Source: Peteryoungia wuzhouensis (GTDB taxonomy: Bacteria; Pseudomonadota; Alphaproteobacteria; Rhizobiales; Rhizobiaceae). Taken from it: a stretch of DNA of 64,000 bases. The number at the start of each line of letters is the position of its first letter. Position 1 is the stretch's first letter. Positions 1 to 8,558 of the stretch are shown piece by piece. The position numbers were made by a program, and so were the translations under genes. Location of the stretch: assembly GCF_003205195.1 (NCBI RefSeq), contig NZ_QJRY01000006.1, forward strand, positions 62,001 to 126,000, given 5' to 3'. Below the pieces are notes generated by a model. It was not told the DNA's origin. It searched no databases and saw only the letters and a program-made list of their open reading frames with translations.

Positions 1-5
1 CCAAA

Positions 6-30
6 GGCGAAGACGGAAACCCGTCTCGCC
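6..30. terminator. Terminator-like hairpin at left edge
   Basis: Two paired blocks, GGCG (6-9) with CGCC (27-30) and AGACGG (11-16) with CCGTCT (21-26), enclose a 4-nt loop, with one bulged base at 10. A T-rich stretch (GGTTCTTTTGG) follows on the plus strand. It may end a gene or small RNA lying left of the window. Confidence 0.3.
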
Positions 31-725
31 GGTTCTTTTGGTTCCGCAGCGCGTGTTTCGCGCCCGTGTTTTTTTCGGATCAGGCGACAAGCCAGATCCG
101 GCGATCGATCGCCAAGGGCTGGGAAAGTCGCAAAATGACAACCGTCCAGCCCCGCCTGTTAGATCACTAACGCATTGTCTTATCGGCTTCGAAAATGTTG
201 TAAAGAGAAATTCTGCCGCATTTCCCCTGCAATTCGGTCCAGATTTTGGCAAAATGTAGATGTTGCGCACAATCATTCGGCGTTTGCCGTCTGGTCGTTT
301 AAAAAATCCGGAAATGGCGATAACCCAAATTCGCCGCGCGTTTAGCGTCTTTATCCGCCCTGCGTCGCAACGAGAAAAGGGCGGGATGAGGCAAAGTTTG
401 ATGCATTTATGGGCATAACGTCATGCGCAAAGGCTGTCTCCGGATTTACGGTATTCTGAGCCGCGCCTTGGCCCCGCACCGTGTTGCGTGTGCGGTTGCA
501 GTGGTGCCTTGCAAGGCGGCGTTGCCTTCTTTCCCATTCATGTCGAATGAAGGCTGTCCTTCAGAACGGAGATGGCGGTTGTTGTATGTCCTTGGGAAGC
601 CGATCTTGTTTGATCGCTGATGGTGCGTGAATTCATCGTGGTCCGGCAGGCAGGTGAAGCGAACAGCGGGGCGGCCACGGCGACGGGCTGGCCTCTTGAT
701 GCGCTCGACAAGGTAGGCGTCTCCT

Positions 726-760
726 CCCTACCCTACCCTACCCTACCCTACCCTACCCTG
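726..760. repeat. Pentanucleotide microsatellite (CCCTA)6 CCCTG
   Basis: Six head-to-tail CCCTA units are followed by one CCCTG unit. The tract is not inside any gene I can support. A sister tract with the two variants in opposite proportion lies at 966-995. Confidence 0.95.
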
Positions 761-932
761 CCTCGCCCCATCGGTTGGTGAAAGTCGCGGCGGCGAGATG
801 GCTGGGGCGCCGCGGGATGTCTTTGGTGCGAGTTGAAGGGAGTTCGGCTTGCAGGGTTTGGAACGAGGGGCCTTTGGCGGCTGCGGATAAATGGCGCTGT
901 TGGGGTATGTCTTACGACGCCGGGCGGGCCCT

Positions 933-948
933 GTTGACAGCTGTCAAC
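933..948. promoter_or_regulatory. 16-bp perfect palindrome, copy 1
   Basis: GTTGACAGCTGTCAAC is a perfect inverted repeat found identically at 1387-1402. The two copies bracket the WGR-domain gene. This copy lies 63 bp beyond that gene's stop codon. It looks like a dimeric repressor site or a recombination site; the binding protein is unknown. Confidence 0.5.
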
Positions 949-965
949 ATCCTTAGGATGTCGCG

Positions 966-995
966 CCCTGCCCTGCCCTGCCCTGCCCTGCCCTA
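966..995. repeat. Pentanucleotide microsatellite (CCCTG)5 CCCTA
   Basis: Five CCCTG units are followed by one CCCTA unit. This tract ends just before the WGR gene's stop codon and is the reciprocal of the 726-760 tract. Confidence 0.95.
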
Positions 996-1011
996 AAGTT
1001 GGGTCGGTGAG

Positions 1012-1266
1012 TTACGACGCGCCTGGCTCGCGGTAGCCGCGCCGACGCTTTCTGTGCTCCATCTCGCGGGCCATTCGTTGGGCATCCGCGCCTGTCGGGA
1101 GCGTAAGCGAGAGACTCTGCCCTCGTGTGCCGATGCGTCCCCACGAGCGGCGGATGACCGTTTCGCTGAACAAGGTCTTTTCGATCGTGACGCGATAGAA
1201 GCGAGCCATGTTGATGGAGGGATCTATGCGGTGCAGGTGGACGCAGTCAAAGGGCGCTTGTGTCAT
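1012..1266 (-). CDS. WGR domain-containing protein
   Basis: An 84-residue protein that is almost entirely one WGR domain. Visible landmarks are MARFYRVTIEKTLF near residue 20, RRSWGRIGTRGQ in the middle and the basic tail EHRKRRRGYRE. WGR domains occur in PARPs, where they bind DNA and nucleic-acid ends; stand-alone small WGR proteins are common on rhizobial replicons but have no assigned function. The ATG at 1266 is preceded by GGAGA at 8-nt spacing. A GTG at 1284 would add six residues but lacks a good site. A palindrome at 1280-1295 lies just upstream, which suggests autoregulation (inference). Confidence 0.8.
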   Translation of the reverse strand: MTQAPFDCVHLHRIDPSINMARFYRVTIEKTLFSETVIRRSWGRIGTRGQSLSLTLPTGADAQRMAREMEHRKRRRGYREPGAS

Positions 1267-1279
1267 GCGCAGAGTCTCC

Positions 1280-1295
1280 GACACCTCGAGGTGTC
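1280..1295. promoter_or_regulatory. 16-bp palindrome upstream of the WGR gene
   Basis: GACACCTCGAGGTGTC is a perfect inverted repeat starting 13 bp upstream of the chosen WGR start codon and next to its ribosome binding site. Its position suits a repressor site. No regulator is encoded beside it. Confidence 0.4.
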
Positions 1296-1386
1296 AGGTC
1301 CAACGCATAAATGGAATCGGTCCGGCACCATCGATTCATGCCGCTGATGGGTTGCCGTACGTTTCGTCTGTCGTCCGCCGCCAGGT

Positions 1387-1402
1387 GTTGACAGCTGTCA
1401 AC
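1387..1402. promoter_or_regulatory. 16-bp perfect palindrome, copy 2
   Basis: Identical to the palindrome at 933-948. It lies between the WGR gene and the plus-strand SDR gene, 144 bp upstream of the SDR start, where it could control either gene. Confidence 0.5.
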
Positions 1403-1545
1403 CGCCGGGTTCCAGACAATGCCGCTGCCGAATGTCGCTCGAGGACTTGCGCTGCCATCGAGGAAGAGGATCATGGCGGCGGCTTTTGAAACGGGCAATG
1501 GTGGGACCCGAGCGCTTGGTTGGCCACGCAGAAATGAGGAGTGTC

Positions 1546-2361
1546 ATGGGAAGAATGGATGGTAAGTTTGCGGTGGTCACGGGCGGCACCCAGGGGCTGG
1601 GAGCCGAAGTCGCACGCCTTTTTGCTGAGCGCGGCGCCAGTGGTCTCGTCATCTGCGGCCGCAGCGTGGACAAGGGGCAGGCGAGGGCGGATGACCTCCG
1701 TCGCCGCTATGGGTGCCAAGTCGAATTTGTCGCGGCCGACCTAGCGGGGGTCGACGAGTGCCGCAAGGTCATCGCCGTTGCCAAAGCCAAATTCGGCCGT
1801 GTCGACGCGCTGGTGAATGTCGCGGCCATCACCGATCGCGGCACGATCCTCGATACCGACCCGGCGCTCTTCGATCGCATGATTGCCATCAATACGCGCG
1901 CGCCATTTTTCCTGATGCAGGACGCCATCAAGCTGATGATAGAGACGCAGGTTGAAGGAACGATCGTCAACATCTCCTCGATGTCATCGATGGCAGGTCA
2001 GCCCTTCATCGCGGCCTACTGCGCCTCGAAGGGAGCTGTCGACACGCTGACCCGCAATACCGCCTTTGCCCTTCTCAGGAATCGCATACGTGTGAATGCG
2101 CTCAATATCGGGTGGATGGCGAGCGACGGTGAAGATCGGATTCAGCGTGAGCACCATGGCGCGGATGCCGACTGGCTGTCGAAGGCTGCGGCACGTCAAC
2201 CTTTCGGCCGGCTCGTCGATCCGGCCGAAGTGGCCCGTGCCTGCGCCTACCTGTCTTCCGACGAATCCGGCTTGATGACTGGTGCGACGATCAATTTCGA
2301 CCAGTCGATCTGGGGAGCCTATGAGGGCAGCCCGCATCCAGGCGCCGCAATGACACTCTGA
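1546..2361 (+). CDS. SDR family oxidoreductase
   Basis: A classical short-chain dehydrogenase/reductase of 271 residues, probably a cytosolic NAD(P)-dependent alcohol or sugar oxidoreductase. The cofactor motif TGGTQGLG is at residues 12-19, NVAA (a variant of NNAG) at 91-94, the catalytic serine in NISSM near 144, and YxxxK as Tyr158/Lys162. The family's usual C-terminal GATINFD is present. The ATG at 1546 follows GAGGA at 5-nt spacing; in-frame codons upstream lack a site. It stands alone on its strand with no transporter next to it, so the substrate cannot be inferred. Confidence 0.88.
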   Translation: MGRMDGKFAVVTGGTQGLGAEVARLFAERGASGLVICGRSVDKGQARADDLRRRYGCQVEFVAADLAGVDECRKVIAVAKAKFGRVDALVNVAAITDRGTILDTDPALFDRMIAINTRAPFFLMQDAIKLMIETQVEGTIVNISSMSSMAGQPFIAAYCASKGAVDTLTRNTAFALLRNRIRVNALNIGWMASDGEDRIQREHHGADADWLSKAAARQPFGRLVDPAEVARACAYLSSDESGLMTGATINFDQSIWGAYEGSPHPGAAMTL

Positions 2362-3093
2362 CTGGAAGGGCGGTAGGGTAGGGGGCTCCCAATCCTGACG
2401 ACAGTAGAGCATGCAGCCAAGGTGCCAACATTTTTGGTGGCGCGTCGATTTCGTTCGATCCCGCGCGTGCCTCACTTGACCGTTTGAGGCGCGTCCTGTG
2501 GGAAGGGATGGCACGAAGGAGCGGGGCGATTTCGTCAGAGCATTCACTGAGCCAGGGAGGGGCCGTACGACATTGGATCAAGAGCTGCAAATCTGTGGAG
2601 TGAACTCGATGAGCCGCTCTATCGATAAAGTAACCCTTCCATCAGTTCGCTGATCCGGGTAATATGATGTCGTGCGGATTGCTCATCGGAAGCGGTTTCC
2701 TGCTTCTCCCTGAGCGGTGAATCACCAGTGGCGAACTTTATGCCTGGGTTGGCGTTCGTTATGTTTTTTGTCTGTTATGATTTCAATGGCTTGCAAAAGC
2801 AGCGAATTGCCTATGCCGCCCCGTGATTGAGCACGTCTGACAGTGGTTCGGTCTGCGAACGCTCCCTTGAGAGGGTTCAATCAAACGAGTTTCCGAGCGC
2901 AAGCGCCTGTATGACGGGTTTTGAGGAAATCACTGTCCTCTCGATGCAAGTGGAATGAAACGCGCTGTTCCCTTGACCGGCGTTGGCTTTACCCGGCGTG
3001 CGCTACTCTGCCACCATGTTCTTCGACCACGCAGTACGAAACGAGGAACGAGCGGCTAGGCTCCGTGCAGTCGCCAAGACCGCAACTCGGGCC
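2362..3093. other. 732-bp intergenic region, no supported gene
   Basis: The space between the plus-strand SDR gene and the end of the minus-strand GNAT gene. Short open frames occur on both strands, but none has a recognizable domain, a good start site or coding-like composition. No repeat or strong hairpin was noticed. Confidence 0.5.
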
Positions 3094-3801
3094 TCACTTG
3101 TCGAGGATATAACTGCCGCCATCAACACCGACGATGTGAAAGCCTTGAGAGAGGGCGTCCTGAAGCCGCGATCGAAGATCAAGAAGGCTCGATAGGTCGT
3201 AGGCCCCTGCCGCGTTTGCGATATGCGTTCCGCTCCCGTCGTCAATTGGCACCAGGAGCCTATGCGCGCTGTGATCGTCCAGGAGTTCGCCCTCTGCGCG
3301 CCGCGCGACTTTCGGATCGTCAAGATACCAGTCCAGAAGAAGCCGGTCGGAAGGAAGCCCCGTATTGATGCCGCCCATATCGCCATAGTAGTTGACGAGG
3401 TAGGTCGACGAGCGACCACCCAGCCGATTGAGGTTGAGGCGCGCATTGGTGATCCGCAAGGGATCGAAGGTCCAGCGGACATGCCGGATGCCGCGCTGCA
3501 GGCACCAGTCACGCTGATACCATTTGAGCTCTGCTCCGAGCCCTTTGCCCCGCAAGCCGGGAGCAACCGCGAGCCGGTGGGAGTGTTGAATGTTTGGGTC
3601 CCGGGTCGGGAAGCCGAAGACATACCCGGCCAGACGTCCGTCAACGAATGCTCCTGCGACAAGTCCACCCTCGGCCTGGATGACCATCATCAGATCCGCG
3701 GCATCCGGTGTGTCGCCATGACCCCAGACTTCAGCCTGGAGGGCTTCGGCCTGGCGGAACTCGGCAATTCCATTGAGGTCGCGAATGTGCACGCTCGTCA
3801 T
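3094..3801 (-). CDS. GNAT-family acyltransferase (COG3375-like)
   Basis: A 235-residue GCN5-related acyltransferase. The acyl-CoA-binding core is visible as HRLAVAPGLRGKGLGAELK around residues 85-105. The longer C-terminal half with TFDPLRITNARLNLNRLGG is typical of COG3375. In Geobacillus, a relative succinylates D-amino acids and acts with N-succinylamino acid racemase (established knowledge). Here the gene overlaps the racemase-like gene upstream by ATGA at 3798-3801, so the two are translationally coupled, which supports the same pairing. Acyl-donor specificity cannot be read from sequence. Confidence 0.85.
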   Translation of the reverse strand: MTSVHIRDLNGIAEFRQAEALQAEVWGHGDTPDAADLMMVIQAEGGLVAGAFVDGRLAGYVFGFPTRDPNIQHSHRLAVAPGLRGKGLGAELKWYQRDWCLQRGIRHVRWTFDPLRITNARLNLNRLGGRSSTYLVNYYGDMGGINTGLPSDRLLLDWYLDDPKVARRAEGELLDDHSAHRLLVPIDDGSGTHIANAAGAYDLSSLLDLRSRLQDALSQGFHIVGVDGGSYILDK

Positions 3802-4940
3802 GGCCGGAAGCTTTCCAGCCCCATCGTCACGTGGTGGAGGAAATCCCGGTCGAGCGATACGCCGATCCCGGTTCCTGGCGGGACAGGCATCCGCCCGTCC
3901 TTCGCTTCCAGCTTCTGCTCGATGATGTCTCGCTGGAAATAGCGGCTTGCGGAGGATGTGTCGCCGGGTTTTCGGAAGTTCGACAAGGTCGAAAGATGGA
4001 TATTGTGGGCACGGCCGATGCCGCTTTCGAGCATGCCTCCACACCAGACCGGGACTGAAAAGACTTCAGCCAGATCGTGGATCCGCAGCGAATTTATATA
4101 TCCGCCCGAACGCCCCACCTTGATGTTGATCACGCGTGCAGCATCGGACTGCAGCGCCTTGCGGGCATCCTCGGGGCTCCTCAGGCTCTCGTCGAGACAG
4201 ACCGGTGTTCTTAGGCGCTTCTGCAGAACGGCATGATCGTGAATGTCATTCCAGGCTAGCGGCTGTTCGATATAGTCCAGGTCGAATTCGTCCAGGCGCG
4301 CGAGCAACGGACTGTCCGCCAGCGTGTAGGCGCTGTTGGCATCGGCCGTCAGATGCACGTTTGGAAAGCGCGCACGAACTGCTCGCAGGATTTCGAGATC
4401 ATGCCCGGGCTTGATCTTCAGCTTGATCCGCTTGTAACCCTCACCGACATGTTTCTCGACGCGGGCAAGGGTCTGATCGATGGGCATGATGCCAAGCGAG
4501 ACGCCCACATTCACTGCGTCCCCTGATCCACCGAGGAGTGTCTGGAGCGGCAAGGAGAGCGATTTTGCCCACAGGTCCCAGAACGCCATCTCGACCGTGG
4601 CCTTGGTCATGGCGTTTCCCCGCCACGGTGCAAGCAACCGGTGAAGAGCCTGAGGATTATCGAAGGATTTCCCCATGATTTGCGGAAGCAAGACTGTCCG
4701 CGTGAGGTCCATGGCGCCAGCCACCGTCTCCTCAAGATAGTCCGGCAGGGGGTCCATGACCCCTTCCGCGTGTCCCTGAAGGCCATCCGAGTAAAGCGTC
4801 AGGAGAGGAAACACCTTTTCATGCAGGGTGCCGGTTGCGATCGTGAATGGAACGAGAAGGGGAAGACGGACCAGACGAAGTTCGGCTCCGTCGATCCGCA
4901 GTGGAGCACGCGGCTCGGTCTCGCTCGGTCTTTCAGTCAT
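3798..4940 (-). CDS. Enolase-superfamily racemase, N-succinylamino acid racemase / MenC-like
   Basis: A 380-residue muconate-lactonizing-type enolase-superfamily enzyme. The full catalytic set is visible: KLK (Lys173, Lys175), metal ligands Asp200 (TADANSAY), Glu225 (YIEQPL) and Asp250 (CLDES), and Lys274 (INIKVGR) on the opposite face. This Lys/Lys arrangement is that of o-succinylbenzoate synthase and N-succinylamino acid racemase. Pairing with a GNAT transferase and a peptide transporter favours amino-acid racemization over menaquinone synthesis (inference). The ATG at 4940 has AGGG nine bases upstream; the ATG at 4949 lies too close to the same site. Divergent from the RpiR gene. Confidence 0.85.
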   Translation of the reverse strand: MTERPSETEPRAPLRIDGAELRLVRLPLLVPFTIATGTLHEKVFPLLTLYSDGLQGHAEGVMDPLPDYLEETVAGAMDLTRTVLLPQIMGKSFDNPQALHRLLAPWRGNAMTKATVEMAFWDLWAKSLSLPLQTLLGGSGDAVNVGVSLGIMPIDQTLARVEKHVGEGYKRIKLKIKPGHDLEILRAVRARFPNVHLTADANSAYTLADSPLLARLDEFDLDYIEQPLAWNDIHDHAVLQKRLRTPVCLDESLRSPEDARKALQSDAARVINIKVGRSGGYINSLRIHDLAEVFSVPVWCGGMLESGIGRAHNIHLSTLSNFRKPGDTSSASRYFQRDIIEQKLEAKDGRMPVPPGTGIGVSLDRDFLHHVTMGLESFRP

Positions 4941-4989
4941 GTGGCGCATCCCTGAATCTGCTCAGCCGAACCTATGTTGATTTTAGTTT

Positions 4990-5031
4990 TCTTGCAAGAT
5001 TGACCTTATGAAAGAGTTCTGTCAGTCTTTC
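4990..5031. promoter_or_regulatory. Candidate operators between racemase and RpiR genes
   Basis: The divergent gap holds the perfect palindrome TCTTGCAAGA (4990-4999) and the inverted repeat GAAAGA (5010-5015) / TCTTTC (5026-5031) with a 10-bp spacer. Either could bind the adjacent RpiR-family regulator. This is positional inference only. Confidence 0.3.
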
Positions 5032-5051
5032 TTTAACCAGAGGGGATAACG

Positions 5052-5984
5052 ATGTCTGGATCTGACGGGGACATGCAGCACAGCAGCGGAAGCAGCCAGA
5101 TGAGTGATCTGCGCCAGCGCCTGCAGCAGCAGGCTGCCTCCGGAACGCCTGCCGAGCGGGCGATCGCCTCCTACCTTCTGTCCAATCTCCAGTCTCTACC
5201 ATTTGAGACGGCCGCTACCGTTGCCGCCAAGGTCGGGGTTTCCGAGGCCTCGATAGGGCGTTTTTGCCGCGCGATCGGCTACAGAAGCCTCAAGGATCTG
5301 AAAGGCGGGCTGCAGCAGGATCTTGGTGATCAGCCTTGGTTGATCGGGGATCGTCTGCAGGATTTCCATCGCCGCAGTCAGTCAGACAAAGGCGAGCTTG
5401 CCCGCGCCCTCGAAAAGGAGATGGCGGCACTCGTCACCGTCTATGAGGTCGCGTCGACCCCGGAGTTCGAGACCTCGGTGAAGCGGCTTGCGCGCTGCCC
5501 GAATGTGTTCGTGGCGGGGTTTCAGACCGAACGGGGACATGCCGCCGAACTCGTCCACAATCTCCAGTATTTGCGCCCGGGCGTGCAGCTTGCCGACATT
5601 GCAGGGGGGCATTTTGCAGAGGTACTGCTCTCACCCCCAGAAGATACGACCCTCGTCCTGATTGATGGGCGGCGTTACTCGCGGCTGACCCGCGATCTCG
5701 CCACCGCAGCGCACGAAGTCGGAATTCCCGTCAGTTTGATCACGGACCCCTACTGCGACTGGGCGACTGGGGTCGTCGAAGAAATCTTCGCCGTGCCAAC
5801 CGACCTCAACCACTTCTGGGACACGACATCGGCCATGTCCTCGCTGATCGGCCTATTGGTCAACGGGGTGTTCAATGAACTTGGCGCCGAAGTCGAAGAA
5901 CGCATGGCGCGCATATCCGCCTACTACGACGATTTCATCGGCCACACCGGCCAGTTTGACCGGCAGCGTCGCTGGGATCGATGA
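5052..5984 (+). CDS. RpiR/MurR family transcriptional regulator
   Basis: A 310-residue regulator with an N-terminal RpiR helix-turn-helix (about residues 17-90; ATVAAKVGVSEASIGRFCRA is the recognition region) and a C-terminal SIS domain (about 135-280) that normally binds phosphosugars or related ligands. The ATG follows AGAGGGG at 7-nt spacing. It lies divergent from the racemase/GNAT pair and directly upstream of the dipeptide transporter operon, so it probably controls both. Confidence 0.92.
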   Translation: MSGSDGDMQHSSGSSQMSDLRQRLQQQAASGTPAERAIASYLLSNLQSLPFETAATVAAKVGVSEASIGRFCRAIGYRSLKDLKGGLQQDLGDQPWLIGDRLQDFHRRSQSDKGELARALEKEMAALVTVYEVASTPEFETSVKRLARCPNVFVAGFQTERGHAAELVHNLQYLRPGVQLADIAGGHFAEVLLSPPEDTTLVLIDGRRYSRLTRDLATAAHEVGIPVSLITDPYCDWATGVVEEIFAVPTDLNHFWDTTSAMSSLIGLLVNGVFNELGAEVEERMARISAYYDDFIGHTGQFDRQRRWDR

Positions 5985-6019
5985 CTTTACAATAACAATA
6001 ACCTGCAGAGAGGACCGAA

Positions 6020-7603
6020 ATGACACGTCTGAACATTCGCAAATCCATCATCGCCGCAGGTGTCAGCCTGGCGGCACTCGTGGTCGCCGCGGGCCCTTCA
6101 TTGGCCCAGGAGGCGGTTTTTGTCATGGCCTCCAACGAGGTTGGCTCGCCAACCTACAATCCGATCAAGGCCGCTAACCTCAGCATCGGCAGCACGCTGA
6201 TCTTTGACCGTCTTGTGGCGCAAGATGCAGATCTGTCCTTCCATCCCTGGCTCGCAGAAAGCTGGGAGGAGGCTTCCGATGGCATGTCCTGGATCTTCCA
6301 TCTCAAGAAGGGCGTCACGTTCCACAACGGCGAGCCCTTCAATGCACAAACTGTCGCAAAGTGGCTTGAGCTCTTCAAGGCCTCTGAAAACGCCTACATG
6401 ACAGAGGCGATCCAGACCGTCGAGGTGATCGACGATGCGACCGTCAAGTTCGTGATGTCCCGGCCGGAGCCGAACCTGCTCTATAATTTCTCCTCGAGTT
6501 ATCTCTCCGTCATCGAGCCCAAGTCCTTTGAAGCGCTGGGCGACAACTATGGCGTGACCGAGGTCTATGGCACCGGTCCGTTCAAGCTTGAGAGCTTTAC
6601 GATCGGACAGGAAACCGTGCTCGTGCGTAACGAGGACTATGCCTGGGCATCGTCGCTCGCCAAGAACCGGGGCAAGGCCAAGATTGCCAAGATCACCCTG
6701 CGTGAAATCGCCGAAGATTCGACAGCCTTCCTTGAGCTGAAGTCCGGTGGCGTCGACATGCTGCTCAGCGTACCCACCGACTTCCTCGGCGAACTCAAGA
6801 GCGAGAGCAATCTGGAAGTGGTGACCTTGGCGGGCCAGGACGTGGCCTACATGCCGATCAATGTGACCAAGGAACCTTTCACCGACATCCGGGTCAGGGA
6901 AGCCGCAGCCAAGGCCATCAACCAGAAGGAAATTCTGGACTCCGTCTATGGAGGCGTTGGCGAAGTGGCCAATACCTTCCTGATCTCTGCCCTGCCGGAA
7001 TCCAAGGTCGATCCGAAGTACCAGATCTCCTATGACCCGGATCGCTCCAAGGCCCTGCTGGACGAAGCAGGCTGGAAGATGGGCGCAGACGGGGTCCGCG
7101 AGAAGGACGGCAAGCCGCTTCGCGTGTCACTGTGGACCCAGAGCGATTCCAGCTTCCGCCGCCTGACCGAAGTCGTCCAGGCCGAGCTCAAGGCTGTCGG
7201 CATCGACAGCGAAATCACCACCTTCGACAGCTCGGCAATCCGTGACCAGTACAAGAGCGGCAATCAGCAGCTCGCAGTCCGGTCCTACAACTGGGACAAT
7301 GCTGATATCGTCGACTGGTTCTTCGGCGGCGACCGCCTCGGCTATCCGAACATCTCCATGTTCAACGACCCGAAGGCAGAGGAGCTCAGGAAGCGCGCGA
7401 TGAGCGGTTCGAAGAACATGGCGGAACGGGTGAAGAACTTCACCGCCTACCACGAATATGTCCTTTCGCAGTACCCGATGGCGCCGATCTACCAGCCGGT
7501 GAATTCCGTCGCCTACAACAAGGACAGACTGGTTCTGCCGGCAGAGATTCACTCTCCGACTGTCGGCGCGACCGTGATCATGGACATGGAAGTCAAGGAG
7601 TAA
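6020..7603 (+). CDS. Dipeptide-type ABC transporter substrate-binding protein (SBP family 5)
   Basis: A 527-residue periplasmic binding protein of the DppA/OppA/NikA family. It starts with a typical signal peptide (MTRLNIRKSII, a hydrophobic core, then ASLA-like cleavage before QEAVF). The family hallmark RLVAQDADLSFHPWLAESWE and the WIFHLKKGVTFHNGEPF region follow. A GAGAGGA site precedes the ATG. It is the first transport gene of a five-gene transporter set. Ligands of this family range from peptides to opines and glutathione; the racemase, GNAT and M81 neighbours favour a peptide or D-amino-acid conjugate. Confidence 0.93.
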   Translation: MTRLNIRKSIIAAGVSLAALVVAAGPSLAQEAVFVMASNEVGSPTYNPIKAANLSIGSTLIFDRLVAQDADLSFHPWLAESWEEASDGMSWIFHLKKGVTFHNGEPFNAQTVAKWLELFKASENAYMTEAIQTVEVIDDATVKFVMSRPEPNLLYNFSSSYLSVIEPKSFEALGDNYGVTEVYGTGPFKLESFTIGQETVLVRNEDYAWASSLAKNRGKAKIAKITLREIAEDSTAFLELKSGGVDMLLSVPTDFLGELKSESNLEVVTLAGQDVAYMPINVTKEPFTDIRVREAAAKAINQKEILDSVYGGVGEVANTFLISALPESKVDPKYQISYDPDRSKALLDEAGWKMGADGVREKDGKPLRVSLWTQSDSSFRRLTEVVQAELKAVGIDSEITTFDSSAIRDQYKSGNQQLAVRSYNWDNADIVDWFFGGDRLGYPNISMFNDPKAEELRKRAMSGSKNMAERVKNFTAYHEYVLSQYPMAPIYQPVNSVAYNKDRLVLPAEIHSPTVGATVIMDMEVKE

Positions 7604-7631
7604 GGGACAGGACCGCGGGGGATACGTAAAC

Positions 7632-8558
7632 ATGCTGGCTTATGCGCTTCGACGCGTGCTGATGCTCGTTCCCGTGTTCCTTGCGGTGTCCGTCGTCATA
7701 TTCCTGATCCTTCATTTCATCCCGGGGGATCCGATCGACAATCTGCTGAAGGTCGGCGCCCCACCGGAACAGCGGGCCGAAATGATGACCCGTTACGGCC
7801 TGGATCGGCCGCTGCCTGTGCAGTATGCGATGTGGCTCGCCAAACTTTTGACGGGGGATCTGGGAACCGCGATTGTGGCGCGTCGACCGGTCGCCGATCT
7901 CATCGCCCAGGCCCTTCCCCATTCATTGCTTCTCGGCGGCGTGGCACTTGCCTTCTCGTCCCTTCTTGGGATTGCATTCGGCGTTGTCGCCGCCCTGCAA
8001 AAGGACGGATGGCTCGATCGTCTCGTCATGGGCGGCGTTCTCTTCGGGTCGATGCTGCCGAGCTTCTGGCTTGGTCTGCTGCTGATCCTCGCCTTCTCCG
8101 TCGGATTGGGCTGGTTCCCGGTGTCGGGTGCACGCACTTGGTCATCCCTCGTCCTGCCGGTGCTGACAATCGGCTTTGGTGGTACGGCGCTTGTCGCGCG
8201 GATCACGAGGATTTCGATGATCGACATAGCATCGCGAGACTTTGTCCTTCTCTTGCACGCAAAGGGCCTGTCACCCCTTGAAATTCAGCTCAGATATGTC
8301 CTGCGGCATGCCCTGATCCCCGTCGTGACCATTCTGGCGCTCCGGATCGGATGGATATTGGGCGGTGCGGTTACTGTTGAAGTCGTCTTTGCGCGACCGG
8401 GATTGGGAACCCTGTTGATCAAGGCATTGAGCCAGCACGACTATCCCGTGGTACAGGCGAGCCTGTTGATGCTGTCCATGGCGGTCATGCTTGGAACCCT
8501 GCTCGGCGATCTGCTGCAGGCGGCGATGGATCCGCGCGTCAGGGGAGCTGTGGCATGA
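7632..8558 (+). CDS. Dipeptide-type ABC transporter permease (DppB-like)
   Basis: A 308-residue inner-membrane permease. The N-terminus (MLAYALRRVLMLVPVFLAVS) and the motif FIPGDPIDNLLK are characteristic of DppB/OppB. The binding-protein-dependent transport signature with EIQLRYVLRHALIPVVTILALR lies near residue 220. About six membrane segments. It overlaps the next permease gene by ATGA. Confidence 0.93.
   Translation: MLAYALRRVLMLVPVFLAVSVVIFLILHFIPGDPIDNLLKVGAPPEQRAEMMTRYGLDRPLPVQYAMWLAKLLTGDLGTAIVARRPVADLIAQALPHSLLLGGVALAFSSLLGIAFGVVAALQKDGWLDRLVMGGVLFGSMLPSFWLGLLLILAFSVGLGWFPVSGARTWSSLVLPVLTIGFGGTALVARITRISMIDIASRDFVLLLHAKGLSPLEIQLRYVLRHALIPVVTILALRIGWILGGAVTVEVVFARPGLGTLLIKALSQHDYPVVQASLLMLSMAVMLGTLLGDLLQAAMDPRVRGAVA

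Larger units (their letters stand above)
31..1011. other. Gene-poor region with simple repeats and palindromes
   Basis: No open reading frame here resembles a known family. The stretch holds two pentanucleotide repeats (726-760 and 966-995), the perfect palindrome GGCGATCGATCGCC (100-113) and a 16-bp palindrome (933-948). Some short open frames exist, but they lack convincing ribosome binding sites and familiar motifs, so none is called. Confidence 0.5.

Noticed and set aside
726..995. Telomere-like or CRISPR-like interpretation of the CCCTA/CCCTG tracts
   Set aside because: The units are 5 bp without spacers, internal to the sequence and too few. They are simple microsatellites.
2983..3195. 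70-codon plus-strand frame over the end of the GNAT gene
   Set aside because: It overlaps the 3' end of a convincing GNAT gene on the other strand, and it has no domain and no ribosome binding site.
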